Source of the DNA: Dasypus novemcinctus
Lineage: Eukaryota; Chordata; Mammalia; Cingulata; Dasypodidae
Assembly (NCBI RefSeq): GCF_030445035.2
Contig: NC_080677.1
Coordinates: 157,853,169 to 157,917,168 of the forward strand
Direction: 5' to 3'
DNA length: 64,000 nt
Below the pieces are notes generated by a model. It was not told where the DNA came from and ran no database searches. It saw only the letters and a program-made list of their open reading frames with translations. Within the stretch, counting starts at the first letter, position 1, and each line of letters begins with the position of its first letter. Below, one piece after another: positions 45,391 through 57,516 of this stretch. The translations under genes and the position numbers were made by a program.

Positions 45391-47098
45391 ATAGAAATGT
45401 TGTATGATCCAGCCAACCCCCTAGTAGAAATATATCCAGAAAAGCTGATAAGTGACACAGACAATTTGCACACCAACATTCAAAGTGGCATTATTCGCAA
45501 TTGCCAAAAGATGGAAACAACCCAAGTGTTCATTAACCAAAGAGTGGATAAACAAAGGGTGGTATATACGTATGATGGAATACTATGCTGCTGTAAGAAG
45601 AAATGAAATTGGGACACATGTAATAACATGAATTAATCTTTAAAACATTATGCTAAGTGAAATAAGCCAGACACAAAAAGACAACTATTATATGGTCTCA
45701 CTAATATGAACTAAATATGTAGAATAAACACATAGAGTTAAAATCTAGAGTATAGGTTACCAGGAGATAGGATGAGGGCTGAGAAGGGGTATTGAGGCTT
45801 AACGTGTGCAGAATTTTTAATTAACTTGACTGTAAAAGTGTGGAAATGGACAGTTTATGACAGGACATTATAGTGAGTATAACAAATATAACTGAGTTAT
45901 AAATGCGATTGTGGCTGAAAGGGGTAATATAGGGATGTAAATGTCAATTGAAAGAAAACTAGGGAATAATCTAGGAACTGAATAAAATAGTGAATCCAGA
46001 GTTGGATGACGACTGTGGTTAATAGTACAAAAACAACAATGTTCTTCTATGAACCAGAACAAATGTACATCACTATTACAAGGTGATAAGAATATGGGAA
46101 AATATAATTAATGTTACTTATGGACTACAGTTGACAATATTGTAATATTCTTGGATCAATATCAAAGAAAGTACTATAGCAACACAAGGGATCAATAATA
46201 GGGGGTTGTAGCAGTTTGATATTATTGATGAATTCCAAATAGAAATACTGGATTATGTTTGTAAACTGGTCTTTTCCTCTGGGCATGATTAAATTATGAT
46301 TAGAGCTTTGACTGGGCCATGTCAGTAGGATGTTGAGTCCCCAAACCCCTAGTAGCAAAGGACAGAGTTGGGAGTTCTGAGCTGGAGCCTGGGAAGTAAG
46401 CACACAGAGAGGCAGAGCAGCTGAGCCTGGAGAGAAACAAGCCCTGGGAAGAGAGGAACCCAGGAAGCCTGAACTCTTGGGAGTCGTTGGCAGCCATCTT
46501 GCTCCAACACGTGGCTTTGGTGAGGGAAGTAACTTACACTTTATGGCCTGGTAACTGTAAGCTTCTAACCCAAATAAATATTTATAAAAGAAAACAGATT
46601 TCTGGTATTTTGCATCAGTACCCCTTTAGCTGACCAATACAGGGAGTATGGGATTTTTTCTTTTGGACTAAAGAATACATTCAAAGGTTTATTAAGGTAA
46701 TGACTGAACAATTCTGTGACAGAAGTGAGAGCCACTGAGTGTACACTTTGGAAAGAATGTACAAGGGATAAAATGTACAAGGCATGAGATTATATAACAC
46801 AGTGAATCATATGGTGGAGACGGATTGTGTGGTTAACAGTACAAATATGTGCATGTTCTCTCCTGAGCTATAACATATACAAGGTGTTAATAATAGGGGA
46901 GGTATGGAAAAAATATACCAAATGTATGCTATGGACCATAATTAGTGGTAACACTCTGATGGTGTTCTTTCATAATCTACAATAAATGTTCCACAACAAT
47001 GTAAGTGTTGGTGGAAGTGTGTTGTATGGGAATTCTGTATATTATGAATGATTGTTTATTAAGTTTGCAACTTCTCTAATAAAAATAAATATTAAAAA
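45391..47098 (+). mobile_element. 5'-truncated L1 nested in an older L1
   Basis: This comprises the L1 ORF2 C-terminal end and 3'UTR, finishing in an AATAAAAATAAATATT tail. The TSD ATGGTTGAAATA is at 45,379-45,390 and 47,099-47,110. An LTR (46,207-46,641) is inserted in it. At about 45,973 it retains the uninterrupted version of the site where the related L1 at 36,490-43,278 carries a hAT element. Confidence 0.83.
46207..46641 (+). mobile_element. Solo LTR, same family, 435 bp
   Basis: It starts TGTAGCAGTTTGATATTATT and ends GCTGACCAATACA, with AAATAAATATTTATAAAAG 50-70 bases before the end. It is flanked by G-rich pentamers (GGGGT and GGGAG), compatible with a decayed 5-bp duplication. It is inserted in an L1 inside an ANKRD26 intron. 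Confidence 0.68.
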
Positions 47099-47130
47099 AT
47101 GGTTGAAATATATCACAATAAAAAATAAAG

Positions 47131-47560
47131 GGCAGTGGACTTGGCCCAGTGGTTAGGGCATCCATCTACCACATGGGAGGTCTGCGGTTCAAACCCCGGG
47201 CCTCCTTGACCCGTGTGGAGCTGGCCCATGCACAGTGCTGATGTGCGCAGGGAGTGCCATGCCACGGAGGGGTGTCCCCCGCGTAGGGGAGCCCCACGCG
47301 CAGGGAGTGCGCCCCGTGGGGAGAGCCACCCAGCGCAGAGGAGTGTGCAGCCTGCCCAGGAGTGGTGCTGCACACACAGAGAGCTGACACAACAAGATGA
47401 CACAGCAAAAGGAAACACAGATTCCTGTGCCGCTGAAACAACAGAAGCGGACAAAGAAGACACAGCAAATAGACACAGAGAACAGACAACTGGGGTGGGG
47501 AGGGGAAGGGGAGAGAAATAAATTAAATAAATAAATTTTAAAAATAAATAAATAAATAAA
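47131..47560 (+). mobile_element. DAS-type SINE in an ANKRD26 intron
   Basis: Long form; head GGCAGTGGACTTGGCCC, with a tail of AAATAAAT repeats. It follows directly on the A-rich end of an L1, a common insertion spot. The TSD is obscured by A-rich sequence. Confidence 0.9.
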
Positions 47561-47826
47561 ACTTTCTATTCTGTACTTTCAGAAAATTAAAAATCTTGAT
47601 GGATGTTCTATACTAATAATTTTTCAGCACAGAATCATAAATACAGAAAATGAAGAAATTAGTACTGTCTTAATGTCATGTGAAAATTCTAAGAAAAGAT
47701 TAAACAAACATATTATGCTATCTGTATCATGACTGAAACATTCTTTATTTAAATATTGACAAAAATAGTTCAGAAAATTTTCTTGAAGAATAAGTATATG
47801 TTAGAGATAACTTTCAAACCTTTTTT

Positions 47827-48275
47827 TTTTTAAGATTTATTTATTTATTTACCACCCCCCCCTCCGGTTGTCTCTTCTCTGTGTCTATTTGCAGCATCTT
47901 CTTCTTTGTCTGCTTCTGTTGTTGTCAGTAGCATGGGAATCTATGTTTCTTTTTGTTGCGTCATCTTGTGTCAGCTCTCCGTGTGGGCGGTGCCATTCTT
48001 AGACAGGCTGCACTTTCTGTCACGCTGGGCAGCTCTCCTTACGGGGCGTACTCCTTGCGTGTGGGGCTCCCCTATGGTGGCTCTCCTTATGGGGCGTACT
48101 CCTTGCTCTTGGGGCTCCCCTACGCAGGGGATACCCCTGCGTGGCACAGCATTCCTTGCATGCATCAGCACTGTGCATGGGCCAGCTCCACACGGGTCAA
48201 GGAGGCCCGGGGTTTGAACTGCGGACCTCCCATGTGGTAGACGGACACCCTAACCACTAGGCCAAGTCCGCTTCC
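47827..48275 (-). mobile_element. DAS-type SINE with an internal 46-bp duplication
   Basis: Minus strand. The TSD CAAACCTTTTTT is at 47,815-47,826 and 48,276-48,287. The body carries the segment GGCTCTCCTTATGGGGCGTA (plus strand) twice, about 46 bases apart, where other copies have it once. It lies in an ANKRD26 intron in gene orientation. Confidence 0.9.
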
Positions 48276-48535
48276 CAAACCTTTTTTTAAAATTCATGAC
48301 TTTCTAGAATTGGAAATAAGGAAAACAATGTATAAATCTAATTGTAACTTTGTTTTCCTTTTTAGAAATTAGGGCCAAATTTTTTAAACATTTGACTAAT
48401 TGTATTATAGTTACATATATCTACATAATTATGAAATATGTGGGAATATTCCAAACTAAATTGTCAGTGTTCCCATCTAGAGTGTTACTTAACCTTTTCT
48501 TAATAAATGCACCAAACTGTCTAAAACAGTATACT

Positions 48536-49030
48536 GATGTCATAGTTTGCCAAGCTGCTGTTGACAAATACCACAGTCTGCCCTCTGAATCCCAAAGGAC
48601 ATATTCCTCTCACATGCAAAATACATTCATTTCATCACAACATCCCAAAAGCTGCAAGCAATTTCAGCAACAATTCTAAGTACAAAATCTCATCGGAATC
48701 AGTTATGGACAAAGTTCCTCTCTATCTGTGGACCTATGAAAACTATTAAAGAAAACAAGTTTGCTTCCAAAGTACAATGGTGGGTCAGGCATAGGAGAGA
48801 AACTCCCAATCCAGAAGGCAGGAAAATAGAGGTGATAGTTCCCAAGCAATTCCGAAACCCAGCAGGGCAAACTCCGTGAGATTTCAAGGTCTAGGAGTCA
48901 TCCCTGACGGATGCGTCATCCTCTGGGCCTGCTGGAGGGGCAGCCTCTCCCTTCCAAGGGTTGGGGCAGTGACCAGGTCCTTCCCAAGTGGCAACCAGGC
49001 CCCTCCTGAAGGCATGGTTCTGCCTTCCTT
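48536..49030 (+). repeat. Mammalian interspersed repeat, family not named
   Basis: The order CATAGTTTGCCAAGCTGCTG, AATCCCAAAGGACATATTCC, CAGTTATGGACAAAGTTCC and GCATAGGAGAGAAACTCCC is one I recognise from a common mammalian repeat, but I cannot name it with confidence. It lies in the large ANKRD26 intron. The GC-rich right part (48,900-49,010) belongs to it. Confidence 0.4.
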
Positions 49031-51666
49031 CCAACATCAGGACACAATTTCACTAAGTTCATTCAACAATCATTTCTTGAAAAGCTACTGATAAATTTAA
49101 GATTACAGATTAGAAAATGCTGACTTCTTTTTTGAGAGCAATTTGATAAATACACACACACACACCACAGCACACACATTTCCATAGTTAATATATGTTT
49201 AGTAACTTGGTATTTTTAAATTAAAATTTGATATCATTCTCTATTTTAAGGGAATACACAAACATTTTTAAAAAATGATGTAATAAAATCAAACAAGTTT
49301 CTTCATTTAAACCATCATATTCACTATCTAATAGTAAATATTCTAAATTAAATACATGTACTTGGCTACAGAGAAAAGAACTGAGGAACAGTTTGTTGAT
49401 CAAGAAGTTAAAGAATTCAGTAAAGTGAAAAAGTAAATGAAAAAAAAAAAAGGATTGAAAGAAGATGAGAGATTACCTGAATTTTTCAAAGGATAAAATG
49501 ACTACCAGACACTTGTCTAAGTAGGTAAAATGAAGTGCAGACTTGAGGAATTATAAAGAGCATAAAATTGAAATAAGAAACAAGTTTATTAAAATGCTGT
49601 TATTACCTTATGAGTAATTAGCATAACTATTATATTATGATCATTTGATTGGAGTTAAAATTCAGAATCACATCTTGATGATATAAAAAGGGGTCTATTT
49701 TTAGTTGGGAAGAAATGTGACTAAATATTTTGTTGAGACACAATGTTCTGTCATGTACAAGTTAAAGTCTTATGAAATAGCACAGTAGAAATAATCCAAA
49801 ATGTTGAAACCTTGCAAACAAAGGAGATTATAAACAATTTCAATATTAATGCTATTTTTAACATTTTAATTTCTAGAATCATAGTTTAAAACCTCAAAGT
49901 CTGTAGTTTTGTAATACCCCATCCCAAAACCCATCACTTTATATTACTTTAGAGAATAGGTTACCATCTCTCATAGTGTTAATTTATGTTTTCCTGGTGG
50001 AAATAATTAAATTCCTAGCAACTTTAGAAGGCACCTTCTTTCCATAAGTCTAAGAATTCATAGACAACAACTGTACAGTAACTCATTCACAGCATTATGC
50101 AATGGTTTGAAGGCACCATGAACACATCTGTGCATTTTGAGAGAATAGTGTTTTTAAATCTCTCTTAATAATTCTAGCATGATTTGACAAACCAATGTCC
50201 TTCAAGGGAGCCATGTATATCTTGGAACTACTGTGTTAAACTTAAATTATTTTTCAACTTATCTAAAAATACTAAAAAATAAACACCTTTTCCTCCTCCA
50301 AAAATTAAAGGGAAAAAGAAATCCTTGACAACTTTCCGTTGCATTGCTTCTACATTTACACACTCTTCCATTCATCTTATCTTGTAAAACAATAAATTAC
50401 CTAATTTTTCTGGTGAGAATAAGAACATTTTAAGTTTGCATTATGCTTTACTATTTACAAAAGTATTTGAAATTCATTTTCTTAACTGCACTCAGTAGTC
50501 CAATAACTCTGAAATACTTAGACCCTGAACCTTCTCATTTTTTTTCAGAAAAATGAAATGAAACTAAGTCAACTAAATAATGAAAAAATATCAGCTAGCT
50601 AGGATCTTGTCATTTATGTACTAAAATGATCAATTTATTCCTTTTTAAGACATTTGGCAGAAATGCTAAGAAACATTCTTAATGTAGAAAAAAGCAGCAT
50701 TGGGTGTAGAACTCCTCTTTAATTTGTTAAGATAAGACAAGGTCAAGACTATGTTATTTTTCCCTACAGAAGATCATGAAAACACCATCATATTGATAAG
50801 CCAGTGTGCACTGATTCAAATAGATATTTTAATAATGATGATATACAATGAAAACTAACTGGTATTTAAATTTTTTTTCATATTGTTGTCATTTTACACT
50901 CATCAATCATTCAAGTGATAGCAAGATGTAGAAACCTAAGTACGCTTCATTTCAAAAAGTAAAAAAGTAAAAAATTTTTGAAAATTTAAAAGTCAAATAT
51001 TTGGTTGATTTAACTCTTAAAAATGTAGTATAATTGCCTGGTAAAAGACATATTTTATAAAAATTGGAAGATGAAAGTGCTGTTAAGCAAAATAGTAATT
51101 AAGGATGTACTCTCATGTAAAAAAAATGACAAATTTTAACTTAAAAACAGCAATTAATATTCTTAGTATTACAAGTTTATTTAATTCACAAAAAGGATTT
51201 ATCTCGGATTCCTTTAAACAATAAACACCCACATGTAGTTAAACACTTGGATGCCAAGCATTCACTTGTGCTTAGGGGTAGAAGACTTGGGGTACTGTAA
51301 AAAACTTTAAAAGGGTCCTGAGCAACTGCTGAACGGAAATTAACAAGAAAGTAAGCCAAAGCATCTCAAAGTATTGCTTACTAGGCAATACTTTCTAAAA
51401 CCTAATTTAAATACAGCTTTTTAAGAGATGTAAAATGTGCCAATTTAGTCACATTTATAAAGTTTAATAATGGCTAGATCTTGAAAATGAGAGATCCAGG
51501 TTTTGAAAAAGAACTGTAAAATTTCTGTATCTTTTCATTAGCTCAGATAATTAGGATCTTTACTTATGGTGCTAAAGTAATTAAGCAGCTCAATATTTCA
51601 CCAAAATTAAAAACAAGAACTGTGTCAGAGACCTAAAACCCAAGGCAAAAAGAGAACAGAACTAAC

Positions 51667-51895
51667 CTTGGTCAAGTAGGTCTCCATGCTGTTATTTGAA
51701 GACCGTGGGCTTGAGGGAGGAATCACTAAATTTTCTCTTGGAAAAATATTTCTATTGAGTACTAAACTATTATTAAGATTTCCAACACAGGGTGGCTCCA
51801 GGACTGGCCTCACGGTAAGAGTGTTGACTAAAGATCTGTTCTGTTGTTTCTCCACAATAAGTTTGGTGCTGATCTCTGCTAGCCGTTCATTAGTC
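51667..51895 (-). CDS. ANKRD26: ANKRD26 coding exon, TNERLAE to YLTK segment
   Basis: This 229-base exon is on the minus strand, between the acceptor TTGTTCCAG (ending at 51,896) and the donor GTTAGT (from 51,666). Its first base completes a Lys codon begun in the previous exon; 76 codons follow and it ends in phase 0. It starts TNERLAEISTKL, contains VRPVLEPPCVGNLNNSL and ends SNNSMETYLTK. These are signature segments of the ANKRD26 C-terminus after the main coiled coil. No stop codons or frameshifts occur. The intron to the next exon (44,802-51,666) is about 6.9 kb and carries several transposon insertions. Confidence 0.9.
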
Positions 51896-52796
51896 CTGGA
51901 ACAATACAAAAGACACATGCTTAGGATTTCCTTTTTCCCAAATGACTCCTCAAGGACTTACATTTTTTAAGTTGCCATAATGGTAAATGAAATTTCCAAT
52001 TAAAGTAATTTAACACTGGAAATGTGTCACATCATACCTCCTACACACAATTACATTTTTAAAACTGTTTTAACAAATTACATATATTTCTAGGGGGATT
52101 CCTAACTAACAAGTAACTCAAGCAAAGGCAGGATGGGAGAGAAAGGCTATCAGTGTTGTCAAAAGCTTAGAAGGTTAACACTTGCCACCTTCTAGAATGG
52201 CTCCACTGACAATATTCTTGAGGATGCCACTAAAAACACTCGGGCTTATAAAGCAGTTTAGAAATCAGAAAAATCATCCTTTGGCTACATATTTTCAAGC
52301 ATTTGCTCATATCACCCTTGTACATTACCTACCTCAGAGAAATTAAGCACAAGGCACGGGAAAAATTCAGAGCTATAGCAACCGGAGTTGTTGATCCAAA
52401 AGAACGAAAACAGTTCCATACTTGTTATCAAGGCCTTGGAGGCAGTACCTGCCTTCTGCCTTTCACACAGGCTCTGAGGCTGACCAAGGTATCACTTCCA
52501 GCCACTCTGTGAATTACACTTTCCTTCACCCCTATGTTCATACTTCACAGGTATGCCTTTTTGGAGAGTGTAAAAGCAGTAAAGGATGGTTTGTCTAGTG
52601 ACCAAACCAAAGGTCACAATAGAGAAAAGCTAATTTACAAAGTGCCAGAATGTGCCAAGAATTGACTCTTTCTTTGGGTTAAGTTATCTTTCAAAAAATA
52701 GTTAAACTTGTTAATATTTCTATTTAGGAGAGTGCTGACAAGCAATTTTATAATGATATCACTGTCTACATAATAAAACTTAAGAAATACTCTGCT

Positions 52797-53784
52797 TCAA
52801 ATCAAAACCACAATGAGATACCATTTCACACCCACTCACATAGCTATTATTTTAAAAAATGGAAAATAACAAATGTTGGAGAGGCTGTGGACAGGAACGC
52901 TCATTCAATGTTGATGGAAATGTAAAATGGTGCAGCCGCTGTGGAAGACACTTGGGAAGTTCCTCAGAAATTTTAGGTTCAGAATTACTATATGACTTGG
53001 AAATCCCACTTTTAATTCCAAAAGAATTGAAAGCAGAGATTTGAACAGATATTTGCACACTTATGTTCATAGTGGCATTACTCACAATTACCAAAAGGTG
53101 GAACCCAAGGGTCCATCAACAGCAGATAAACAGAACGTGTTATATATACACAATGGACTTTTATTCGGCCATAAAAAGGAATGAACTTGTGATACATGCA
53201 ACAACACGAATGAACCTTGAAGACACCATGTTGGGTGAAATAAGCCACATACAAAAGGACATATATTGTATGATCTCGCTGATATGAAATAATTATAATA
53301 AGCAAATACATGGAGTTAGAAACTAGAATATAGGTTACTGGGGGGAGGGGTTGTGTGTGTAGTAAATGGGGGGTTAATGCTTAATTGGTACAGAGTTTCT
53401 GTTTGGGGTGATGGAATCATTTTGGTAATATGCCATGGTGATGGCAGCACAACACTGTGAATTAATTAATACCGCTGAATTACATATTTGAATGTGGTTT
53501 AAAGGAGAAATTTTAGGTTGAATATGTCAGCAGAATAAAACATTAAAAAAAAACATGACTGTACAACACAAACAGTGAATCTAAATGTAAACTACGGACA
53601 ATAATGTAATTTATATATGTATATAATGTAATTTTAATAATATTATTTCATTAATTGCAACAAAGGAACCATACTAGTTCAAAGTGTTAATAACAGGGAA
53701 AACTTGGGAAGGAAGTATAAGGGAACTCTGTATATATCTGCATGATTTTTCTATAAACCTACAACTTCTCTAATTAAAAATACA
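52797..53784 (+). mobile_element. L1 3' end (ORF2 terminus and 3'UTR) in an ANKRD26 intron
   Basis: This plus-strand L1 begins at CAAATCAAAACCACAATGAG and runs through the ORF2 end to a 3'UTR ending CTACAACTTCTCTAATTAAA. It is decayed, and it sits between the ANKRD26 exons at 51,667-51,895 and 54,113-54,330, antisense to the gene. A SINE monomer follows immediately. Confidence 0.82.
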
Positions 53785-53865
53785 GGGGAGCAGATGTAGC
53801 TTAGTGGTTCAGTACCTGCTTCCCATGTATAAGGTCCCAGGTTCAATCCCCAGTAGCAATAGGTC
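53785..53865 (+). mobile_element. Short tRNA-Ala-derived SINE monomer in an ANKRD26 intron
   Basis: GGGGAGCAGATGTAGCTTAG to CAGGTTCAATCCCCAGTAG, very close to a complete tRNA-Ala-like body, placed on the A-rich end of an L1. Confidence 0.78.
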
Positions 53866-54112
53866 AGGCTCACTAAATGAGAATATTAAGGTTAAAAATA
53901 TATAGTCATGTAAAACCAAAAAAGGGGGAAGAGACACAAACTTGACAAATATTTAAAGGTAAATTCATTTACTCACATCATTTCCCAAAATTATAGTGTT
54001 TAATTATTTTTACTTTATACTAATCTCATGAACCTAGTTCACTAAAAATTTTGCTTTAGAAGCAAATTAATGAGATAAATTTATTTTCTATGATTATTGT
54101 GTTTTGACTTAC

Positions 54113-54330
54113 TTGTTTAGTTTATTTGACAATGATTTTCTAACTTTTAATTCTTCTAGATATAGTTGCTTGTATTTTTCCAATTCTGCTTTATTAGAAT
54201 CTTCTTGGGAAGTTTTCATTTTGCAGAGTTGAGATTCTAGATCTTTTATTCTGAGTTCCATCTGACTTCTTATTGAAGCATTGTTATTCTCTCTTATCTG
54301 CTCTAAGTTTTCTTGAGATGCTGCTTGTGT
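54113..54330 (-). CDS. ANKRD26: ANKRD26 coding exon, coiled coil (TQAASQEN to NKLNK)
   Basis: This 218-base exon is on the minus strand, with acceptor TTGCTTCAG (ending at 54,331) and donor GTAAGT (from 54,112). It enters in phase 0 and leaves two bases of a Lys codon that the next exon completes. The 72 complete codons are almost all coiled coil: [31 protein letters not shown] and [17 protein letters not shown], with regular hydrophobic heptad positions and many Glu and Lys residues. The [19 protein letters not shown] block is highly characteristic of the ANKRD26/CCDC144/POTE-type coiled-coil family. Confidence 0.92.
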
Positions 54331-54889
54331 CTGAAGCAAATTAAAAGGATACATTTAAAAAATATTTATAGCCTGAAAAATCATAGCATATTTTTTTCTT
54401 TTAGTTTTTTAGTCAATTATTCGGAAAGTGATTTTAAGTGTGGCAAAAAACCTGAATTTTAAAATATGTATCATTAATGTCAAATGAATTAAATCTGAAT
54501 TATAAACGTCAAATCATTCTGATATTAGTACTTATGTAACCTGATAGTCAAAGAAAAATAAAATCAATTAAAAAATTTTAAAATTGCAATATAATTTAAT
54601 AACCCAAAAGTATGTTATAATTTTTAAATCATCATTTTCTTCTTTTCCCATTAATGGCCTTATAATCAGGTGATTCTATAATGAGAAACTTTATTCCCAA
54701 AGATCAGTTTAGTGATAATAATGGTGGAAATGAAAATATTTAAAGTGAGACACAAGTGACACCTATCCTTCTAGAAACCTACAAAACAAATTGGCATAAG
54801 GGAAGTAGAGGAAATGCATACAATGTATATATCCAAAATAAGATTTACAATGAAACAAATCAAAGCACATCACAGATAAATAAATTAAC

Positions 54890-55180
54890 CTGCAAAAATA
54901 GATTGACTTCTTTTAATTTTTCCACTATATCCCATCTTGCTCTTTCTTCAATTTCCCGTTTATACTGTTCTACTTGACCATGCTCTATCATATTAATTTC
55001 TACATGACTTTTGAGGTTTACTACTTCTTGTTCCAACTTCTTTTTATTCTTCTCTAGTTTTTCACATTTCTTTTTTATAGCTTTCATAGATAGTAACTCC
55101 TGTTGAAGAACCTGATTATTTGCATCCAGATGTAGACATTTTGAAGATGTGGTTTCAAGTTTTGCTGTAAGATCATCAAT
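54890..55180 (-). CDS. ANKRD26: ANKRD26 coding exon, coiled coil (IDDLTAKLE to VNLFLQ)
   Basis: This 291-base exon, exactly 97 codons, is on the minus strand. The acceptor TTCATGCAG ends at 55,181 and the donor GTTAAT starts at 54,889; phase is 0 at both ends. It encodes a continuous coiled coil: [34 protein letters not shown] and [18 protein letters not shown], ending VNLFLQ. The donor GTTAAT is weaker than the consensus, but the protein match ends there and resumes at the next exon. Cys and Trp are rare and Leu, Glu and Lys dominate, as expected for an extended rod. There are no internal stops. Confidence 0.92.
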
Positions 55181-55548
55181 CTGCATGAATAAAATAATAA
55201 ACACAGTTTGGTAATGAAGGAAGTAAGCTGAGAACCGTCTAACTCAAACCAATATCAAATTTGAAATAAATCTGATTACAATAAAACATTATTTGTACTT
55301 TAGTAGATTCCTAGAATAAGGACACTTGAATTACTCAGAAAATCAAGAACAAGGTTAAAAATACAAGAAATAAGTTCTTCACTCTCATCTTTTCCACACA
55401 ACTTTTGTACTAGATTTTATAGTCTTTTATTTTTCTGATTATTTCATATGTCTTTCCTTCTTAAAATGACTGTAGTCATCTTAAGGCAGAAAGTTTCTTA
55501 CCCCTCCCCTCCTCCAAACTTAATACCCCATAATTTCTAAAACGGTTT

Positions 55549-55944
55549 TTTTTTTTAAAGATTTACTTTTATTTTCTCTCCCCCCACCCAGTTGTCTGTT
55601 CTCTGTGTCCGTTTGCTGTGTGTTCTTTGTCCGCTTCTGCTGTTCAGCAGCATGAGAATCTGTTTCTTTTTTTGTTGTTATTGCATCATCTTGCTGCATC
55701 AGCTCTCCGTGTGTGTGGCACCATTCCTGGGCAGGCTGCACTTTCTTTCACGCTGGGTGGCTCTCCTTACAGGGCACACTCCTTGCGCGTGGGGCTCCCC
55801 TATGCAGGGGACACCCCTGCGTGGCACGGCATCCTTGCGCATATCAGCACTGAGCATGGGCCAGGTCCACACGGGTCAAGGAGGCCTGGGGTTTGAACCA
55901 CGGACCTCCCATGTGCTCTATCCATTGGGCCAAGTCCGCTTCCC
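55549..55944 (-). mobile_element. DAS-type SINE in an ANKRD26 intron
   Basis: Minus-strand long form. The TSD is TCTAAAACGGTTT at 55,536-55,548 and TCTAAAATAGTTT at 55,945-55,957. It is inserted about 370 bases upstream of the 54,890-55,180 exon, in gene orientation. Confidence 0.9.
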
Positions 55945-56379
55945 TCTAAAATAGTTTTAAGGACAGAAGATACTCCTATCATACTGAGTTATTTAGGTTT
56001 AGCCAATAAATGGAATAAGACTTGGAAAATAGTACTCTAATTAATAAAACTTATAAAATACGGATTCTAATGCTATAACTCTTTATCTGAACTGCAAATA
56101 CTGTATGTTAATTTGAATTGCATTCCAAGGAAAAATGATTCTCAGAGTTAGGAGCAATCACATTTTTCAGTATACAACTTCAGTGACACAATCCAGACTT
56201 TTTTACACCAGGAAATGCCTATTTTCAATAGTGCTATCTTACAATCCTTGGTTACTTTACACAAAATCAGGGAGCATACAAAACAATAAAAACCACAACA
56301 AACCTTGCTGGAATTCCAGTTGTAATGAATTGGGAAGAACAACTTTCCTTTGGATGTAATAATTATTTGATAAGAAAAG

Positions 56380-56945
56380 GTGAATGGATTTGGTGGTTTT
56401 AAAACATGCCTATAAATTCTTTGACATTTCTCCCACGAAAAGGGAGAAACTAATTCTCTCCTATTGGATATGAACTGGCCTTAGTAACTAGTTTCTAATG
56501 AATAAAATGTGGGGGACCTGCTATACGACTTCCAAAGCTAGGTAAAAAAAAAAAAAAGTGAAAAACCTTCCACCTGACTCTCTGGAGGGAAACCTGCCCT
56601 CAGAAACCAGCCACCAAGTTGTGAGGAAGCCCAGGCCACATGGGCTCGTCTAATTGTTCCATCTGACATCCCAGCTAAGGCCCCACACAAAAGCCAGCCT
56701 CAACCTCCAGGCACGTGAGTAGGCAAGTCTGAGAGGATTCTAGTCCCAAGTCTTCCAAGTCAACCCATATGATGCCATGTGGAGAAGAAATGAGCTGGCC
56801 CCACTGAACCTTGTCTAAACTGGACAAAATAAATGTTATGAGTCACTAAGTTTTTAGGTTGTTTATTATGCAGCAAACTAAATGTTATGAGTCACTAAGT
56901 TTGGGTTGTTTATTATGCAGAAATAAATAACTGGCATAGACACTG
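56380..56945 (+). mobile_element. LTR-like repeat with a duplicated end
   Basis: The 3' part (GGACAAAATAAATGTTATGAG, then CACTAAGTTTTTAGGTTG, then TTATTATGCAG) is typical of mammalian LTR ends. The terminal segment is present twice in tandem (56,831-56,880 and 56,881-56,925). Family not determined. Confidence 0.45.
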
Positions 56946-57401
56946 ATACTAAACATGGGGTGCTGCATTAAAAAAAAAAACGAACAAACATAAACCCTAA
57001 AACATCAAGAATGGCTTTGGGACCAGGAGGTAGGTAGATGCTGAAAACATCTAGAGAAGAGCATAACAGTCTCAAAGAGACTGCTAGTGGCAGCCTGACG
57101 GCCCTTGAAGAGGCTGACAGCAACAGCTTAAAGGCAAATGAAGAAAATGATATTGAAGACTGGAGGAAAAGGGATTCGTGTTACATCACATCTTGAATTA
57201 AAATAATAGAGGAGAGGGGTAAGCTAAAGAAAAATTATTAAATATAAAAGAACAAGGACTTAATGGTTTCAAATACTTGTTTCTCATACACAGGTTACTA
57301 AAAATGTTTTGATTTGGTGCTTTTAATTTGGGGTCTTATAGTGTATTACTATAACTGGCCAGGGTTCAAAACAAGAGAATCAACAGTATGTCCTCCCCCA
57401 C

Positions 57402-57487
57402 CTTTTTTTTGGAGGTACCAGGGCTTGAACCCAAGGCCTCTTACATGGGAAGGAGCGCTCAACTACTGAGCTACATCTGCTCCTCAA
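57402..57487 (-). mobile_element. Short tRNA-Ala-derived SINE monomer in an ANKRD26 intron
   Basis: Minus strand. The head GAGGAGCAGATGTAGCTCAG is at the right and the B box region (plus GGGCTTGAACCCAAGGCC) at the left; gene orientation. Confidence 0.75.
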
Positions 57488-57516
57488 TGAGAGCTGGTTT
57501 TCTTGTTTGCTTGTTT

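Larger units (their letters stand above)
45239..47130 (+). mobile_element. L1 3' end split by a second L1 insertion
   Basis: L1 3'UTR sequence at 45,239-45,390 (ACAGAGTTTCTGTTTGGGG, CACCATTGGTGTATTAAAC) resumes at 47,099-47,130 (TATCACAATAAAAAATAAAG). Between them lies another L1 bounded by the duplicated 12-mer ATGGTTGAAATA. It sits in the large ANKRD26 intron, antisense to the gene. Confidence 0.8.
44802..51666 (-). other. ANKRD26 6.9-kb intron
   Basis: Besides the L1s, LTR, SINEs and the repeat at 48,536-49,030, the intron is AT-rich sequence. A (CA)n microsatellite lies at about 49,151-49,178. From 49,180 to 51,666 I see no repeat family, RNA gene or additional exon. Confidence 0.65.

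Noticed and set aside
46821-47098. Possible CRISPR-like or satellite repeat from the recurring GTTGGTGGA / GTAAGTTCACAA segments at 38,375, 43,180 and 46,990
   Set aside because: These are copies of one L1 3'UTR in different elements, not a regularly spaced array.
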